Below, piece after piece: positions 28,188 to 36,700 of a stretch of DNA of 64,000 nt. Below the pieces are notes generated by a model. It was given only the letters and a program-made list of their open reading frames with translations. It did not search any database and was not told the DNA's origin. A program made the position numbers and the translations under genes. Within the stretch, counting starts at the first letter, position 1. Every line of letters begins with the position of its first letter. Source of the stretch: Pseudomonas sp. MAG733B (lineage in GTDB: Bacteria > Pseudomonadota > Gammaproteobacteria > Pseudomonadales > Pseudomonadaceae); assembly GCF_036884845.1 (NCBI RefSeq), contig NZ_CP145732.1, positions 6,138,001-6,202,000 of the forward strand. The letters run 5' to 3'.

Positions 28188-28448
28188 CTAACAGACCAGC
28201 GTGCCGGGAAAACTCTCCGGTTCATCGCCGGACAGCGGCAGCGCGGCATTGTACGCACTGATCAGCTCACGGGCGTATTCAGCCTTGTCGTTATCCACTG
28301 CCAGGCCCAGCAGACCGAAGATCGGCAATTCACCGGCAGCCCCGACCAGATCGCGCCCCACCAGATGCGCCTCGATGCCCTCGCTGGCGAGCATGCCTTG
28401 CAGCAACTCGCCCTCCATCAGGTTTTCCGGTTCATAGATGCGCTGCAT
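28188..28448 (-). CDS. DUF2007 family small protein
   Basis: 86 residues with the DUF2007 pattern: an N-terminal RIYEPENLMEGELLQGML segment and G-I-x-A-H-L. The fold is a small ferredoxin-like domain with no defined function. It lies 9 bases downstream of the CPXCG-protein gene on the same strand, so the two are probably co-transcribed. Confidence 0.75.
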   Translation of the reverse strand: MQRIYEPENLMEGELLQGMLASEGIEAHLVGRDLVGAAGELPIFGLLGLAVDNDKAEYARELISAYNAALPLSGDEPESFPGTLVC

Positions 28449-28457
28449 ATGCGCCCC

Positions 28458-28640
28458 TCATTCGTTTTCACTGAACACTTCGAGGTGCCATTCGTCTTCG
28501 TGAACCTGCAACACAAACGTTATCGGCCTGCAGCACACCTGACAGTCCTCGATATAGGTCTGATCCCCACCGGACAGATCCAGCGTGGTCTCGACTTCCT
28601 CACCACAATACGGACATTCATACTGCGCAGTTTCCAGCAT
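28458..28640 (-). CDS. CPXCG-motif cysteine-rich protein
   Basis: 60 residues with two Cys pairs, CPYC (residues 9-12) and CQVC, arranged as a zinc ribbon. The reading frame extends upstream to 28772, but the ATG at 28638-28640 gives the family length and N-terminus. It is upstream of the DUF2007 gene. Function unknown; metal binding is inferred from the cysteines. Confidence 0.75.
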   Translation of the reverse strand: MLETAQYECPYCGEEVETTLDLSGGDQTYIEDCQVCCRPITFVLQVHEDEWHLEVFSENE

Positions 28641-28778
28641 CGCGGTCTCCCAGGTGACTTGTGCGTATAATCGCCGGTCTATTTGCAGGGCTATTTTTGT
28701 CTGACTACTTTTCAGACCGTACCCCGCCGGTTTTCGATCAGAACCTTTACTTACCCTAGCCGTTTCTAACAAGAGAGC

Positions 28779-29945
28779 ATGATGGGCGAATTCGATGCCA
28801 TCCGACCTTACGACGACAGCGAAGTCCCAGCGGTGCTGGCCCGGCTGCTCGGCGACAAGGCGTTTCTAGATATCCTCACCCACTTCCGCTTCCCGCGTTT
28901 TGCCGGCGCTTTAGGCTGGGCGCTCAAACCCCTTATAGCTCATCGGCTGCGCCGTGAGTTCGCCGGCATCACGTCGGTGGCCACTTTGCAGGACAAGGTC
29001 GAGCATTACGTCGACCACACCATCGAACGCGCCACGGACGGTGTCACTTACACCGGCGTGGAACAGTTCAAGTCCGGCAGCGCCTATCTGTTCATCGCCA
29101 ACCACCGCGACATCGTGATGGACCCGGCCTTCGTCAACTATGCCGTGTACCACGCCGGCCTGCCGACCCCGCGCATCGCCATCGGTGACAACCTGCTGCA
29201 AAAGCCTTTCGTCAGCGACCTGATGCGCCTGAACAAGAGCTTCATCGTGCACCGTTCGATCACCGGACGTCGCGAGAAAATGGCGGCCTATCAACTGCTG
29301 TCGGCGTACATCAACCATTCGATCCGCAACGATTGCGCCTCGATCTGGATCGCCCAGGCCGAAGGCCGCGCCAAGGACGGTGACGACCGTACCGAATCGG
29401 CGATCCTCAAGATGTTCCACATGAGCCGCAAGGACGAGCCGTTCGGCGAGGTCATCCGTTCGCTGAACCTCACGCCTGTGTCGATCAGCTACGAATACGA
29501 TCCGTGCGACCAGGCCAAGGCCCGCGAACTCTACATCCGCGCCACCACCGGCAGCTACACCAAGGTGCCGGGGGAAGATGACGTGAGCATTGCCAAAGGC
29601 ATTACCGGCTATAAAGGCCGGGTGCATGTGAACTTTGCCGCGCCAATCACCGAGCTGTTCGAAGACACCAAGCAATTGGCGGTCGAGATGGACAAACAGA
29701 TTCTGGGCGGTTATCGCTTGTTCCCGGTGCATTACCTGGCTTATGCGCAGTGGAAAGATGCCGATCCACAGTTGGCAGTGCCAAAAGCTACAGAGATGTT
29801 CCCGGCTGATGAACTGGCCAAGGCCCAGGAACAATGGCAGCAACGCCTGGACGCCTGCCCCGAGGAACATCGCCCGTTCCTGGTGCTGCAATACGCGACG
29901 CCGGTGCGTAATCAGTATCGGGTGAAGGCTGGGTTGCCGCTTTAA
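28779..29945 (+). CDS. Glycerophosphate acyltransferase-like protein
   Basis: 388 residues of the PlsC-like acyltransferase superfamily. The catalytic block reads NHRDIVMDP, so the histidine and aspartate are five residues apart rather than the usual four (H-x4-D), unless the inner Asp of HRD acts instead. A later EGRAKDGDD fits the phosphate-binding EGxR motif. No membrane anchor is obvious. An adjacent ATG at 28782 has slightly better spacing to AAGAGA. Acyl transfer in phospholipid metabolism is likely; substrate unknown. Confidence 0.8.
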   Translation: MMGEFDAIRPYDDSEVPAVLARLLGDKAFLDILTHFRFPRFAGALGWALKPLIAHRLRREFAGITSVATLQDKVEHYVDHTIERATDGVTYTGVEQFKSGSAYLFIANHRDIVMDPAFVNYAVYHAGLPTPRIAIGDNLLQKPFVSDLMRLNKSFIVHRSITGRREKMAAYQLLSAYINHSIRNDCASIWIAQAEGRAKDGDDRTESAILKMFHMSRKDEPFGEVIRSLNLTPVSISYEYDPCDQAKARELYIRATTGSYTKVPGEDDVSIAKGITGYKGRVHVNFAAPITELFEDTKQLAVEMDKQILGGYRLFPVHYLAYAQWKDADPQLAVPKATEMFPADELAKAQEQWQQRLDACPEEHRPFLVLQYATPVRNQYRVKAGLPL

Positions 29946-29953
29946 AACAAGAT

Positions 29954-30032
29954 CAAAAGATCGCAGCCTTCGGCAGCTCCTACACAGGATTGATGTTCAC
30001 CTGTAGGAGCTGCCGAAGGCTGCGATCTTTTG
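29954..30032. repeat. REP-type inverted pair, class 3
   Basis: Inverted arms CAAAAGATCGCAGCCTTCGG (continuing CAGCTCCTACA) and complement with a spacer of about 16 bases. The A/T flanks make it terminator-like. It lies between convergent genes. Confidence 0.88.
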
Positions 30033-30044
30033 TTTTGAAAGGGT

Positions 30045-30323
30045 TCAGATCTGCGTGCTGATCCACGACACCAGCAACGCCAGCCCCATGCAGGCAAAGC
30101 CGAAGCTATAGAAAAACCGGTTCATGCGCAGCGTCGCCCAGTCGAGCGTGGGTTCTTCGCTGGGACGACTTTGGCGCTGAGCCTGGAGGCTGGCCATCGC
30201 GCGCTGCTCACGCCGACGGGTCGCGTGCAGCAGCCAGCCGCCCGGGAAGGCGAAGAGCAAGGCCAGCAGGTTGATCAATTTGGCGGGATGGGCGGTAAAC
30301 AGCGTCATCAAATGCAGCGACAT
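30045..30323 (-). CDS. Small inner-membrane protein, unknown function
   Basis: 92 residues with two hydrophobic segments (about 9-31 and 68-88) flanking a basic, Arg/Gln-rich cytoplasmic stretch (RRREQR to SRPSEE). The ATG at 30321-30323 was chosen because upstream codons do not look like protein. I do not recognise a named family. Confidence 0.65.
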   Translation of the reverse strand: MSLHLMTLFTAHPAKLINLLALLFAFPGGWLLHATRRREQRAMASLQAQRQSRPSEEPTLDWATLRMNRFFYSFGFACMGLALLVSWISTQI

Positions 30324-30441
30324 CACGAACCTCAAACAAAACCGGTGTGGCAGGCGCCAGACCGACGACCGCGGCGCGGATTCTACCGAAAGCCTCTGTG
30401 CCTGCACTCCCCTTTGCGACAAATTACCCGGCAAATGACAA

Positions 30442-30723
30442 ATGGCTGTCCCGCGTCACGGCTTCGTCATCTGCATCGGCGACCATGCGCGCCTCGAAAC
30501 CGACACGGACTGCGTCATGCTCCACGCCGAAAACCAGGATCGCCTTTACCTCATCGCTCACAACGACGAACAACAAACCCTCGTCGGCAGCCTCGCCTTC
30601 AATGTTCAGGACCGCCACTGGCTGGTGTATTGCGCCCTCGGCGGCCATCAACACGCGGATTTGCCGGAGGCGGATTTGCTGACGGGCGTGAGCGTGCTGG
30701 ATTTTTACTCGCAAGCTGCGTGA
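30442..30723 (+). CDS. Conserved hypothetical protein
   Basis: 93 residues with strongly G/C-ending codons, as in neighbouring real genes. Acidic and soluble, with no signal peptide or membrane segment and no catalytic motif I can name. The ribosome-binding site is poor. It is divergent from the small membrane-protein gene. Confidence 0.6.
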   Translation: MAVPRHGFVICIGDHARLETDTDCVMLHAENQDRLYLIAHNDEQQTLVGSLAFNVQDRHWLVYCALGGHQHADLPEADLLTGVSVLDFYSQAA

Positions 30724-30737
30724 TACCACCATCCTCC

Positions 30738-30827
30738 TGTGGGAGCGGGCTTGCTCGCGAAAGCGGTGTGTCATTCAATATCAATGCTGCCTGACACTAC
30801 CCCTTCGCGAGCAAGCCCGCTCCCACA
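30738..30827. repeat. REP-type inverted pair, class 1
   Basis: Inverted TGTGGGAGCGGGCTTGCTCG units with a spacer of about 40 bases, between two convergent genes. Confidence 0.9.
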
Positions 30828-30865
30828 ATGGGTCGGTGTGCATTCGTTAAAATTCAGCAGGCATG

Positions 30866-30902
30866 AAAAAGCCCGGGGCCATTGCTGGCACCGGGCTTTT
30901 TT
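30866..30902 (-). terminator. Rho-independent terminator of the YajG gene
   Basis: Stem AAAAAGCCCGG/CCGGGCTTTTT with a loop of about 14 bases, placed 16 bases after the YajG stop on the minus strand. The A-rich left side could also let it work for rightward transcripts. Confidence 0.88.
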
Positions 30903-30917
30903 ACATCTTGCGAACGC

Positions 30918-31502
30918 TTATTCGCCCAGCACCTGACCTACAGTCGGGTCCTTGAACAGGCGAGTCAGCGCATCACTCAACACATCGCTGACCAGCTTGG
31001 TGTTGGTTTCCTGGTTCGGCGCCATGCCGAAACGCTGGTCCAGGGACGCACCGTAACGGCCGCTGTAACGGCGGTTGGCGTTCTGCACATCGGAGCGGAA
31101 GGTCGCGCCGATGGTTGCCTCGGTCACGTACATGCCCTCTTTAGGCGACTGATACTTCAGCTCGGCCAGGGTCACGGTGATTTGCGGTGCGTTTGCCGCA
31201 TTGGTGGTCGGAGTGAAACCCAGCAGGCGCACAGCGGCTTCGGCCTGAGCCTGCAACTTCGGCAGGATCTGCGCGCCTTGCACGGTAATCGCGCTGGTTT
31301 CCGGGTACAAACCGCCACGGGTGCCCAGGGTTGGCGACGGACGTCCGTCCACCACACGCACCACTACAGGCTGTCCGTGACCAACCGGGGCCAGTTGCGC
31401 CGTCAGCTTGGGTTCCGGGTTCAGTTGTTGCGGGCTGTGGGCGCAGCCAACCAGCGTCAAGCTGGTCACAGTGATCAAACCGAACAACAGGCGTTGCAAC
31501 AT
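30918..31502 (-). CDS. YajG-family lipoprotein
   Basis: 194 residues. The signal ends in the lipobox LVGC (C20). The body contains the YajG pattern VVVRVVDGRPSPTLGTRGG. YajG proteins are putative outer-membrane lipoproteins of unknown function. The ATG at 31500-31502 follows a GGAGAGAAG site; 18 upstream codons in frame are excluded because they destroy the signal peptide. Confidence 0.85.
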   Translation of the reverse strand: MLQRLLFGLITVTSLTLVGCAHSPQQLNPEPKLTAQLAPVGHGQPVVVRVVDGRPSPTLGTRGGLYPETSAITVQGAQILPKLQAQAEAAVRLLGFTPTTNAANAPQITVTLAELKYQSPKEGMYVTEATIGATFRSDVQNANRRYSGRYGASLDQRFGMAPNQETNTKLVSDVLSDALTRLFKDPTVGQVLGE

Positions 31503-31706
31503 GCTCTTCTCTCCAGAATCAGGCACAAACAGGCCGGCAGTATAGCGGTGCGCCACTGCGGCTAACTAGGGTCATGCAACGATTACTGAAATCTCTGACA
31601 AACCCTCGGGAAAGCGGTTCCTGTCACACATTTTTCACTTGGCATTCACTTGCACGTCACGAGTTGCTGCGAACGTTGTCGGCAATCACCCAAAAGGTAT
31701 CTCGCC

Positions 31707-31940
31707 ATGCGTTTTCTCGTTTCGTTGTTCGAAGCACGCCCGCAGCACCGCTGCTTCGCCCTGCTCGACCGCAACGGCCATTGCCAGGCATTCAAGCAGT
31801 GCAACCTGCAGCCCATGGGCGATGGCTGGGTCGAAATCGAAGAAATTCGTCTCAACTGGCTGCACAAGCCGCTGCCCGCCAGCGCCCGCGTCATTGCGCG
31901 CCAGCGACGCTCCCGGATGCAGCAACTGCTGACCACCTGA
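31707..31940 (+). CDS. Small conserved hypothetical protein
   Basis: 77 residues, basic C-terminus (RVIARQRRSR). Codon use is like real genes nearby. The ATG at 31707 follows an AAGG. It contains a short beta-rich segment (RCFALLDRNGHCQAFKQC) but no motif I recognise. Confidence 0.6.
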   Translation: MRFLVSLFEARPQHRCFALLDRNGHCQAFKQCNLQPMGDGWVEIEEIRLNWLHKPLPASARVIARQRRSRMQQLLTT

Positions 31941-32677
31941 CCGAACGCCTAACAAAAGTCATAAAACACGACCAATTCCCTGCGTTTCTTAGATACAATC
32001 TCCCCCCGATTATAAGGACGTCTCCTGATCGGGCCTCGCAGCACCGTCAATGCCCTGGTATTGACACCCCGCACCGCCCACAGAGAGCCGCCCACACAGA
32101 TCGAGTGAAGCTGGCGCGCTTGCTGTTCCTCAAGCAAAACCTCCACTTTTCGCGAATCTGCAGAGCTGTCATTACGCTCGGTCACTGAGCTGTTTGCCCG
32201 TTTTGCCTGCCATGAATTCCCTGGCGGCAAAGCATTCGGGCACGGTGCCAGGCAGAGGCAGCCCTTTTTTGAGGTTCACGTCTTCAAAAGAGCGTGAAAA
32301 AAACGGGTTTTCACAACTTCACAAGAGTGTGGCGAGCAAATGAATAGTTTTGCGTCTGAACATGCACCATTAGCGTCTAGAACAGCCCAACGACACAGGA
32401 CCGGGTACGCCTCGAATACCGGAGCCTGAAGCCTGTCCGCTACGGATTTGGTTGCACAAACGGATGTATCGACCATAAGTCGAATTGCCAGTCGCATGTC
32501 GAAATGAGTTCATAGACCTCATTAGCCCGGCCGGTAGCGTCCGTCGAAGTTGCAAAAAATTGCGAAGATTCGGACATGGCGATCCTGCCATGGGGACCAG
32601 GGGCATCACTGACACGCCCCGGAACGCCTGGCAGCCATGCCGTCAATTTGGTGCTGCAGATTTTGGAGACGCGTTAA
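31941..32677 (+). promoter_or_regulatory. 737-base gene-free leader upstream of mqo
   Basis: No reading frame here looks protein-coding. Visible elements: a -10-like TACAAT (31994-31999); a CCCGAT/ATCGGG hairpin directly after it (about 32006-32034); a 10-bp bulged stem TTTGCC-T-GCCA/TGGC-GGCAAA (32202-32231); a T6 run after GC-rich sequence (about 32263-32270); a GTGAAAA/TTTTCAC inverted repeat (32294-32314); and a possible second promoter TTGCAC-16-CATAAG (32452-32479). This could hold a small RNA or a long structured mqo leader; which is not decidable by eye. Confidence 0.5.
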
Positions 32678-34186
32678 ATGGCGCATAACGAAGCAGTCGA
32701 CGTAGTACTGGTTGGGGCCGGCATCATGAGCGCCACCCTTGCAGTGCTGCTCAAAGAGCTCGACCCCGCGATCAAGCTGGAAGTCGTCGAGCTGATGGAT
32801 TCCGGTGCCGCGGAGAGTTCCAACCCGTGGAACAACGCCGGTACCGGTCACGCCGGCCTGTGCGAGCTGAACTACACGCCGCAGGCTGCCGATGGCACCG
32901 TCGACATCAAGAAAGCCGTGCACATCAACACCCAGTTCGAGGTGTCGAAGCAGTTCTGGTCGTACCTGACCAAGAAAGGCACGTTCGGCTCGTGCAAATC
33001 GTTCATCAGCCCGGTGCCACACCTGAGCTTCGTGCAGAACGACAGCGGCGTGTCCTTCCTCAAGGAACGCTTCAAGGTGTTGAGCAAGCACCACGCCTTC
33101 TCGGACATGGAATACACCGAAGACAAGGCCACCATGGCCGAGTGGATGCCGCTGATGATGCCGGGCCGTCCGGCCGACGAAGTTGTCGCCGCCACCCGTG
33201 TGATCAATGGCACCGACGTCAACTTCGGCGCCCTGACCAATCAACTGCTCAAGCATCTGACCAGCGCACCCGATGCCCAGGTCAAGTACTGCAAGCGCGT
33301 GACCGGCCTGAAGCGCAACAACGGCGGCTGGACCGTCAGCATCAAGGACGTCAACAGCGGTAGCACCCGTGAAGTCGACGCCAAGTTCGTCTTCCTCGGC
33401 GCTGGCGGCGCGGCATTGCCGCTGTTGCAGGCCTCGGGCATCGAGGAAAGCAAAGGCTTCGGCGGTTTCCCGATCAGCGGCCAGTGGCTGCGTTGCGACA
33501 ACCCGGAAGTGGTCAAGCATCACCAGGCCAAGGTGTACAGCCAGGCTGCCGTGGGTTCGCCACCGATGTCCGTGCCGCACCTGGACACCCGTGTCGTCGA
33601 GGGCAAGAAATCCCTGCTGTTCGGGCCATACGCCGGTTTCACCACCAAGTTCCTCAAGCACGGTTCCTTCATGGACCTGCCGCTGTCGGTTCGCGCCAGC
33701 AACATCGGCCCGATGCTGTCAGTGGCGAAAAACAACATGGACCTGACCAAGTATCTGGTCAGCGAAGTGATGCAATCGATGGAGCAGCGCCTGGAATCCC
33801 TGCGCCGCTTCTACCCGGAAGCGAAAGCCGAAGACTGGCGCCTGGAAGTGGCCGGCCAACGGGTGCAGATCATCAAGAAAGACCCGAAAAAAGGCGGCAT
33901 CCTGCAGTTCGGTACCGAACTGGTCGCAGCCAAGGACGGCTCCCTTGCCGCCCTGCTCGGCGCTTCGCCAGGCGCATCGGTGACCGTTTCGATCATGCTG
34001 GAACTGATCGAAAAATGTTTCCCGAACCAGGCCAAGGGCGAGTGGGCTGCCAAACTGGCAGAAATCTTCCCGGCTCGCGAGAAAGTCCTGGAAACCGACG
34101 CTGCGCTGTATCGCAAGATCAACACGCAGAACAACGTTGCCCTGGAACTGGTTGAAGCCAGCAGCGAGACCGAAAGCTACGCTTGA
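32678..34186 (+). CDS. mqo: Malate:quinone oxidoreductase
   Basis: 502 residues. The FAD-binding GxGxxS region is [14 protein letters not shown] (about 9-22), and family stretches [21 protein letters not shown] and FGPYAGF are intact. It is a peripheral membrane enzyme oxidising malate to oxaloacetate with electrons to quinone, the main malate-oxidising step of the Pseudomonas TCA cycle. The ATG follows GGAG by 9 bases. The neighbouring PA4642-type gene supports equivalence to the P. aeruginosa mqoB locus. Confidence 0.95.
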   Translation: MAHNEAVDVVLVGAGIMSATLAVLLKELDPAIKLEVVELMDSGAAESSNPWNNAGTGHAGLCELNYTPQAADGTVDIKKAVHINTQFEVSKQFWSYLTKKGTFGSCKSFISPVPHLSFVQNDSGVSFLKERFKVLSKHHAFSDMEYTEDKATMAEWMPLMMPGRPADEVVAATRVINGTDVNFGALTNQLLKHLTSAPDAQVKYCKRVTGLKRNNGGWTVSIKDVNSGSTREVDAKFVFLGAGGAALPLLQASGIEESKGFGGFPISGQWLRCDNPEVVKHHQAKVYSQAAVGSPPMSVPHLDTRVVEGKKSLLFGPYAGFTTKFLKHGSFMDLPLSVRASNIGPMLSVAKNNMDLTKYLVSEVMQSMEQRLESLRRFYPEAKAEDWRLEVAGQRVQIIKKDPKKGGILQFGTELVAAKDGSLAALLGASPGASVTVSIMLELIEKCFPNQAKGEWAAKLAEIFPAREKVLETDAALYRKINTQNNVALELVEASSETESYA

Positions 34187-34199
34187 TTCGGCCCCATGA

Positions 34200-34238
34200 A
34201 AAACGCCCCGTCCTCATTGAGGGCGGGGCGTTTTTTTA
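34200..34238 (+). terminator. Rho-independent terminator after mqo
   Basis: Stem AACGCCCCG.CC/GG.CGGGGCGTT followed by TTTTTTT, 14 bases after the mqo stop. Confidence 0.92.
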
Positions 34239-34256
34239 TGACCGGGCAAACATGAT

Positions 34257-34352
34257 TTGTGGCGAGGGAGCTTGCTCCCGCTGGGCTGCGTAGCGGCCCA
34301 AAAATCTTGTGAGTGCTGCGCACTCAAGCGGGAGCAAGCTCCCTCGCCACAA
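34257..34352. repeat. REP-type inverted pair, class 2
   Basis: Inverted arms TTGTGGCGAGGGAGCTTGCT and complement, with an internal GTGAGTGCTGCGCACTCA mini-palindrome in the spacer. Confidence 0.88.
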
Positions 34353-34360
34353 AGAGCGGG

Positions 34361-34648
34361 TTAGCCGCGAGCCTTTTCGATCAGCCCGATGTATTCCGGC
34401 GCATTGCGCTGATCCTGGATCAGGGCAACGAAGTCATTGCCGTGCTCATCCTTGCCGTTGACGTCAAAACCGGCCTCGACGAAGAACGTCAGGAAACGCT
34501 CGAAATCGTCGATGCGCAGACCACGATAGGCCTTGATCAGTTTGTGCAGGGACGGAGAAGTCGCGTCGACCGGCTCGAAATCGAGGAACAACTTGATCTG
34601 CTCATCGCCGATCTCGTCACCAATCACTTGTTTCTTATCTTTACGCAT
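34361..34648 (-). CDS. PA4642-family protein
   Basis: 95 residues, acidic, no membrane segment. It contains ankyrin-like wording near the C-terminus (DVNGKDEHGNDFVALIQDQ). Conserved in position next to mqo in pseudomonads; function unknown. Confidence 0.78.
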   Translation of the reverse strand: MRKDKKQVIGDEIGDEQIKLFLDFEPVDATSPSLHKLIKAYRGLRIDDFERFLTFFVEAGFDVNGKDEHGNDFVALIQDQRNAPEYIGLIEKARG

Positions 34649-34710
34649 TGCCGACTCCAGCTCGCAGACATTTCACGGGCGGGCAGTTTACCCCTGCGCG
34701 GGCGCCGGGC

Positions 34711-35196
34711 TCAACGCGGACGAACAGCGCCGGTGTGCAAGTCGGCCCAAATGTGGCCGTTGGCGTAGCTGAGAAACTGGCAATACACCTTGTCATTGCG
34801 CAACAAGTCGATCACCACCCGGTATTGCGCCAGCGGGTAATAGAGCGTGAGGGTTTTGGATTTTTCGTCGTAGACCGGTTTTTTCAGGCTTTTGCTTTCG
34901 CCATCGAAATTGACCAGCACCTGACTGATCGTCGCGCCCTTGTTCAAGGACTTACCCTTGAGGCGGACCAGCAGCGGCGAAGTGACCGGAATTGGCTGCT
35001 GGTTGGACTGGCGCTGACTGCCGACTACCACCGAATACTCGGTGACTTGCAACAGTTGTTGCAGCTCAGGTTCAGCGTCACGCAGGGTCAGGTCATCCGG
35101 CGGCAGGAACTGCCCGTGCATCGGCGCCGGGTCGGCAGCCAGGGGCAGGCTGAGGGTCAGCAACAAGGCGGCACAGCTGCGGATCAAAAGACTCAT
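34711..35196 (-). CDS. Exported hypothetical protein
   Basis: 161 residues with a Sec signal peptide (about 1-21, ending PLAA). The mature part is mixed alpha/beta with a C-terminal YCQFLSYANGHIWADLHTG block. The start at 35194-35196 was chosen for the signal peptide; the frame is open 12 codons further. It lies between the PA4642-type gene and hpt, as in other pseudomonads. Function unknown. Confidence 0.72.
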   Translation of the reverse strand: MSLLIRSCAALLLTLSLPLAADPAPMHGQFLPPDDLTLRDAEPELQQLLQVTEYSVVVGSQRQSNQQPIPVTSPLLVRLKGKSLNKGATISQVLVNFDGESKSLKKPVYDEKSKTLTLYYPLAQYRVVIDLLRNDKVYCQFLSYANGHIWADLHTGAVRPR

Positions 35197-35243
35197 GACA
35201 GGCTCCGGAATCGGGGCCGAGCACTCTAGCATGGGTTTAAAAG

Positions 35244-35323
35244 CAAAAGATCTCAGCCTTCGGCAGCTCCTACATGGGATTGTCGTACACCCTGTAGGAG
35301 CTGCCGAAGGCTGCGACCTTTTG
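35244..35323. repeat. REP-type inverted pair, class 3
   Basis: Inverted arms CAAAAGATCTCAGCCTTCGG and complement (GAAGGCTGCGACCTTTTG), spacer about 17 bases; second copy of the class seen at 29954-30032. Confidence 0.85.
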
Positions 35324-35336
35324 ACCTTGCGGGGAC

Positions 35337-35894
35337 TTACATGCCTTTAACGGCAAAAATCCCGTTGGCGTTGCGCCAGTAGCCCTTGTAGTCCATGCCG
35401 TAACCGAAGATGTAACGGTCGATGCATGGCAGACCAACGAAATCGGCCTTCAGGTCCGGACGGGCCTTGCGGTCGTGGTCCTTGTCGATCAGCACGGCGG
35501 TGTGCACTTTGCGGGCACCGGCGTGTTTGCAGAAGTCGATGATCGCGCCCAGGGTGTGACCTTCGTCGAGGATGTCGTCGATGATCAGCACGTCACGGTC
35601 GATGAACGACACTTCCGGCTTGGCTTTCCAGAACAGCTCGCCGCCGCTGGTTTCGCTGCGATAACGGGTGGCGTGCAGGTAGGACGCTTCCAGCGGGAAC
35701 TGCAAATGGGTGAGCAGTTTGCCGGCGAAAATCAGCCCGCCGTTCATCACGCAGAACACCACCGGGTTGCTGTCCGCCAGTTCATCGTTGATGTGTGCAC
35801 CGACGCGGGCGATGGCCGCCTCGACTTCAGCTTCGGTGTACAGGCAGTCAGCCTCTCGCATGATTTGACGGATATGCTCGAGATCAGCGGACAT
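35337..35894 (-). CDS. hpt: Hypoxanthine-guanine phosphoribosyltransferase
   Basis: 185 residues. The PRPP-binding motif is VLIIDDILDEGHT, and the flexible-loop/hood residues fit 6-oxopurine transferases. The enzyme converts hypoxanthine or guanine plus PRPP to IMP or GMP. Start at 35892-35894 after GGAG. It is divergent from upp, so the 165-base gap serves both purine and pyrimidine salvage units. Confidence 0.9.
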   Translation of the reverse strand: MSADLEHIRQIMREADCLYTEAEVEAAIARVGAHINDELADSNPVVFCVMNGGLIFAGKLLTHLQFPLEASYLHATRYRSETSGGELFWKAKPEVSFIDRDVLIIDDILDEGHTLGAIIDFCKHAGARKVHTAVLIDKDHDRKARPDLKADFVGLPCIDRYIFGYGMDYKGYWRNANGIFAVKGM

Positions 35895-36059
35895 GGCGCT
35901 CTCCAAGGGGGGGACGGATTCGGAAAAGCGGGCAAAGGTACGCATCCCGAACGGCCAGATCAAGCCTTTGTGGACTAACGTACTCTAATGTCTATAGGAC
36001 AACACCCTCGGATAGATTAATCTAGGCCGGTTTTTTTGCCCGCCGCCGGAGCCTTTCCC

Positions 36060-36698
36060 ATGCCCATCCTCGAGATCCGCCACCCGCTGATCCGTCATAA
36101 ACTTGGCCTGATGCGCCGCGCAGACATCAGCACCAAGAATTTCCGTGAGCTCGCTCAGGAAGTCGGTGCCCTGCTGACCTATGAAGCCACCAAAGACCTG
36201 CCGCTGGAATCCTACGATATCGAAGGCTGGTGCGGCACTGTGTCGGTCGAGAAAATCGCCGGCAAGAAGATTACCGTGGTACCAATCCTGCGTGCAGGTA
36301 TCGGCATGCTTGAGGGCGTGCTCAGCCTGATCCCGGGCGCCAAGGTCAGCGCCGTGGGCGTTGCCCGCAACGAAGAAACCCTTCAGGCCCACACGTACCT
36401 GGAAAAACTGGTCCCGGAAATCAACGAACGCCTGGCGATGATCATCGACCCGATGCTCGCCACCGGCAGTTCCATGGTTGCCACCATCGACCTGCTGAAA
36501 AAAGCCGGCTGCCGCGACATCCGCGCCATGGTGCTGGTCGCCGCCCCCGAAGGCATCGCCGCTGTCGAGAAAACGCACCCGGACGTGACCATCTACACCG
36601 CTTCCATCGATCAAAAACTCAACGAACACGGTTACATCATCCCGGGCCTGGGCGATGCTGGCGACAAGATCTTCGGCACCAAGCAGAAGGACGCGTGA
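36060..36698 (+). CDS. upp: Uracil phosphoribosyltransferase
   Basis: 212 residues. The PRPP motif [13 protein letters not shown] and the C-terminal uracil-binding loop [16 protein letters not shown] are intact. It forms UMP from uracil and PRPP. The downstream uraA start lies 2 bases beyond the stop, giving an uptake-plus-salvage operon. Confidence 0.95.
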   Translation: MPILEIRHPLIRHKLGLMRRADISTKNFRELAQEVGALLTYEATKDLPLESYDIEGWCGTVSVEKIAGKKITVVPILRAGIGMLEGVLSLIPGAKVSAVGVARNEETLQAHTYLEKLVPEINERLAMIIDPMLATGSSMVATIDLLKKAGCRDIRAMVLVAAPEGIAAVEKTHPDVTIYTASIDQKLNEHGYIIPGLGDAGDKIFGTKQKDA

Positions 36699-36700
36699 GC

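Noticed and set aside
31949..32688. Short open frames in the mqo leader (31949-32230 and 32276-32497 minus, 32485-32688 plus)
   Set aside because: No ribosome-binding sites, no coherent codon use and no family features.
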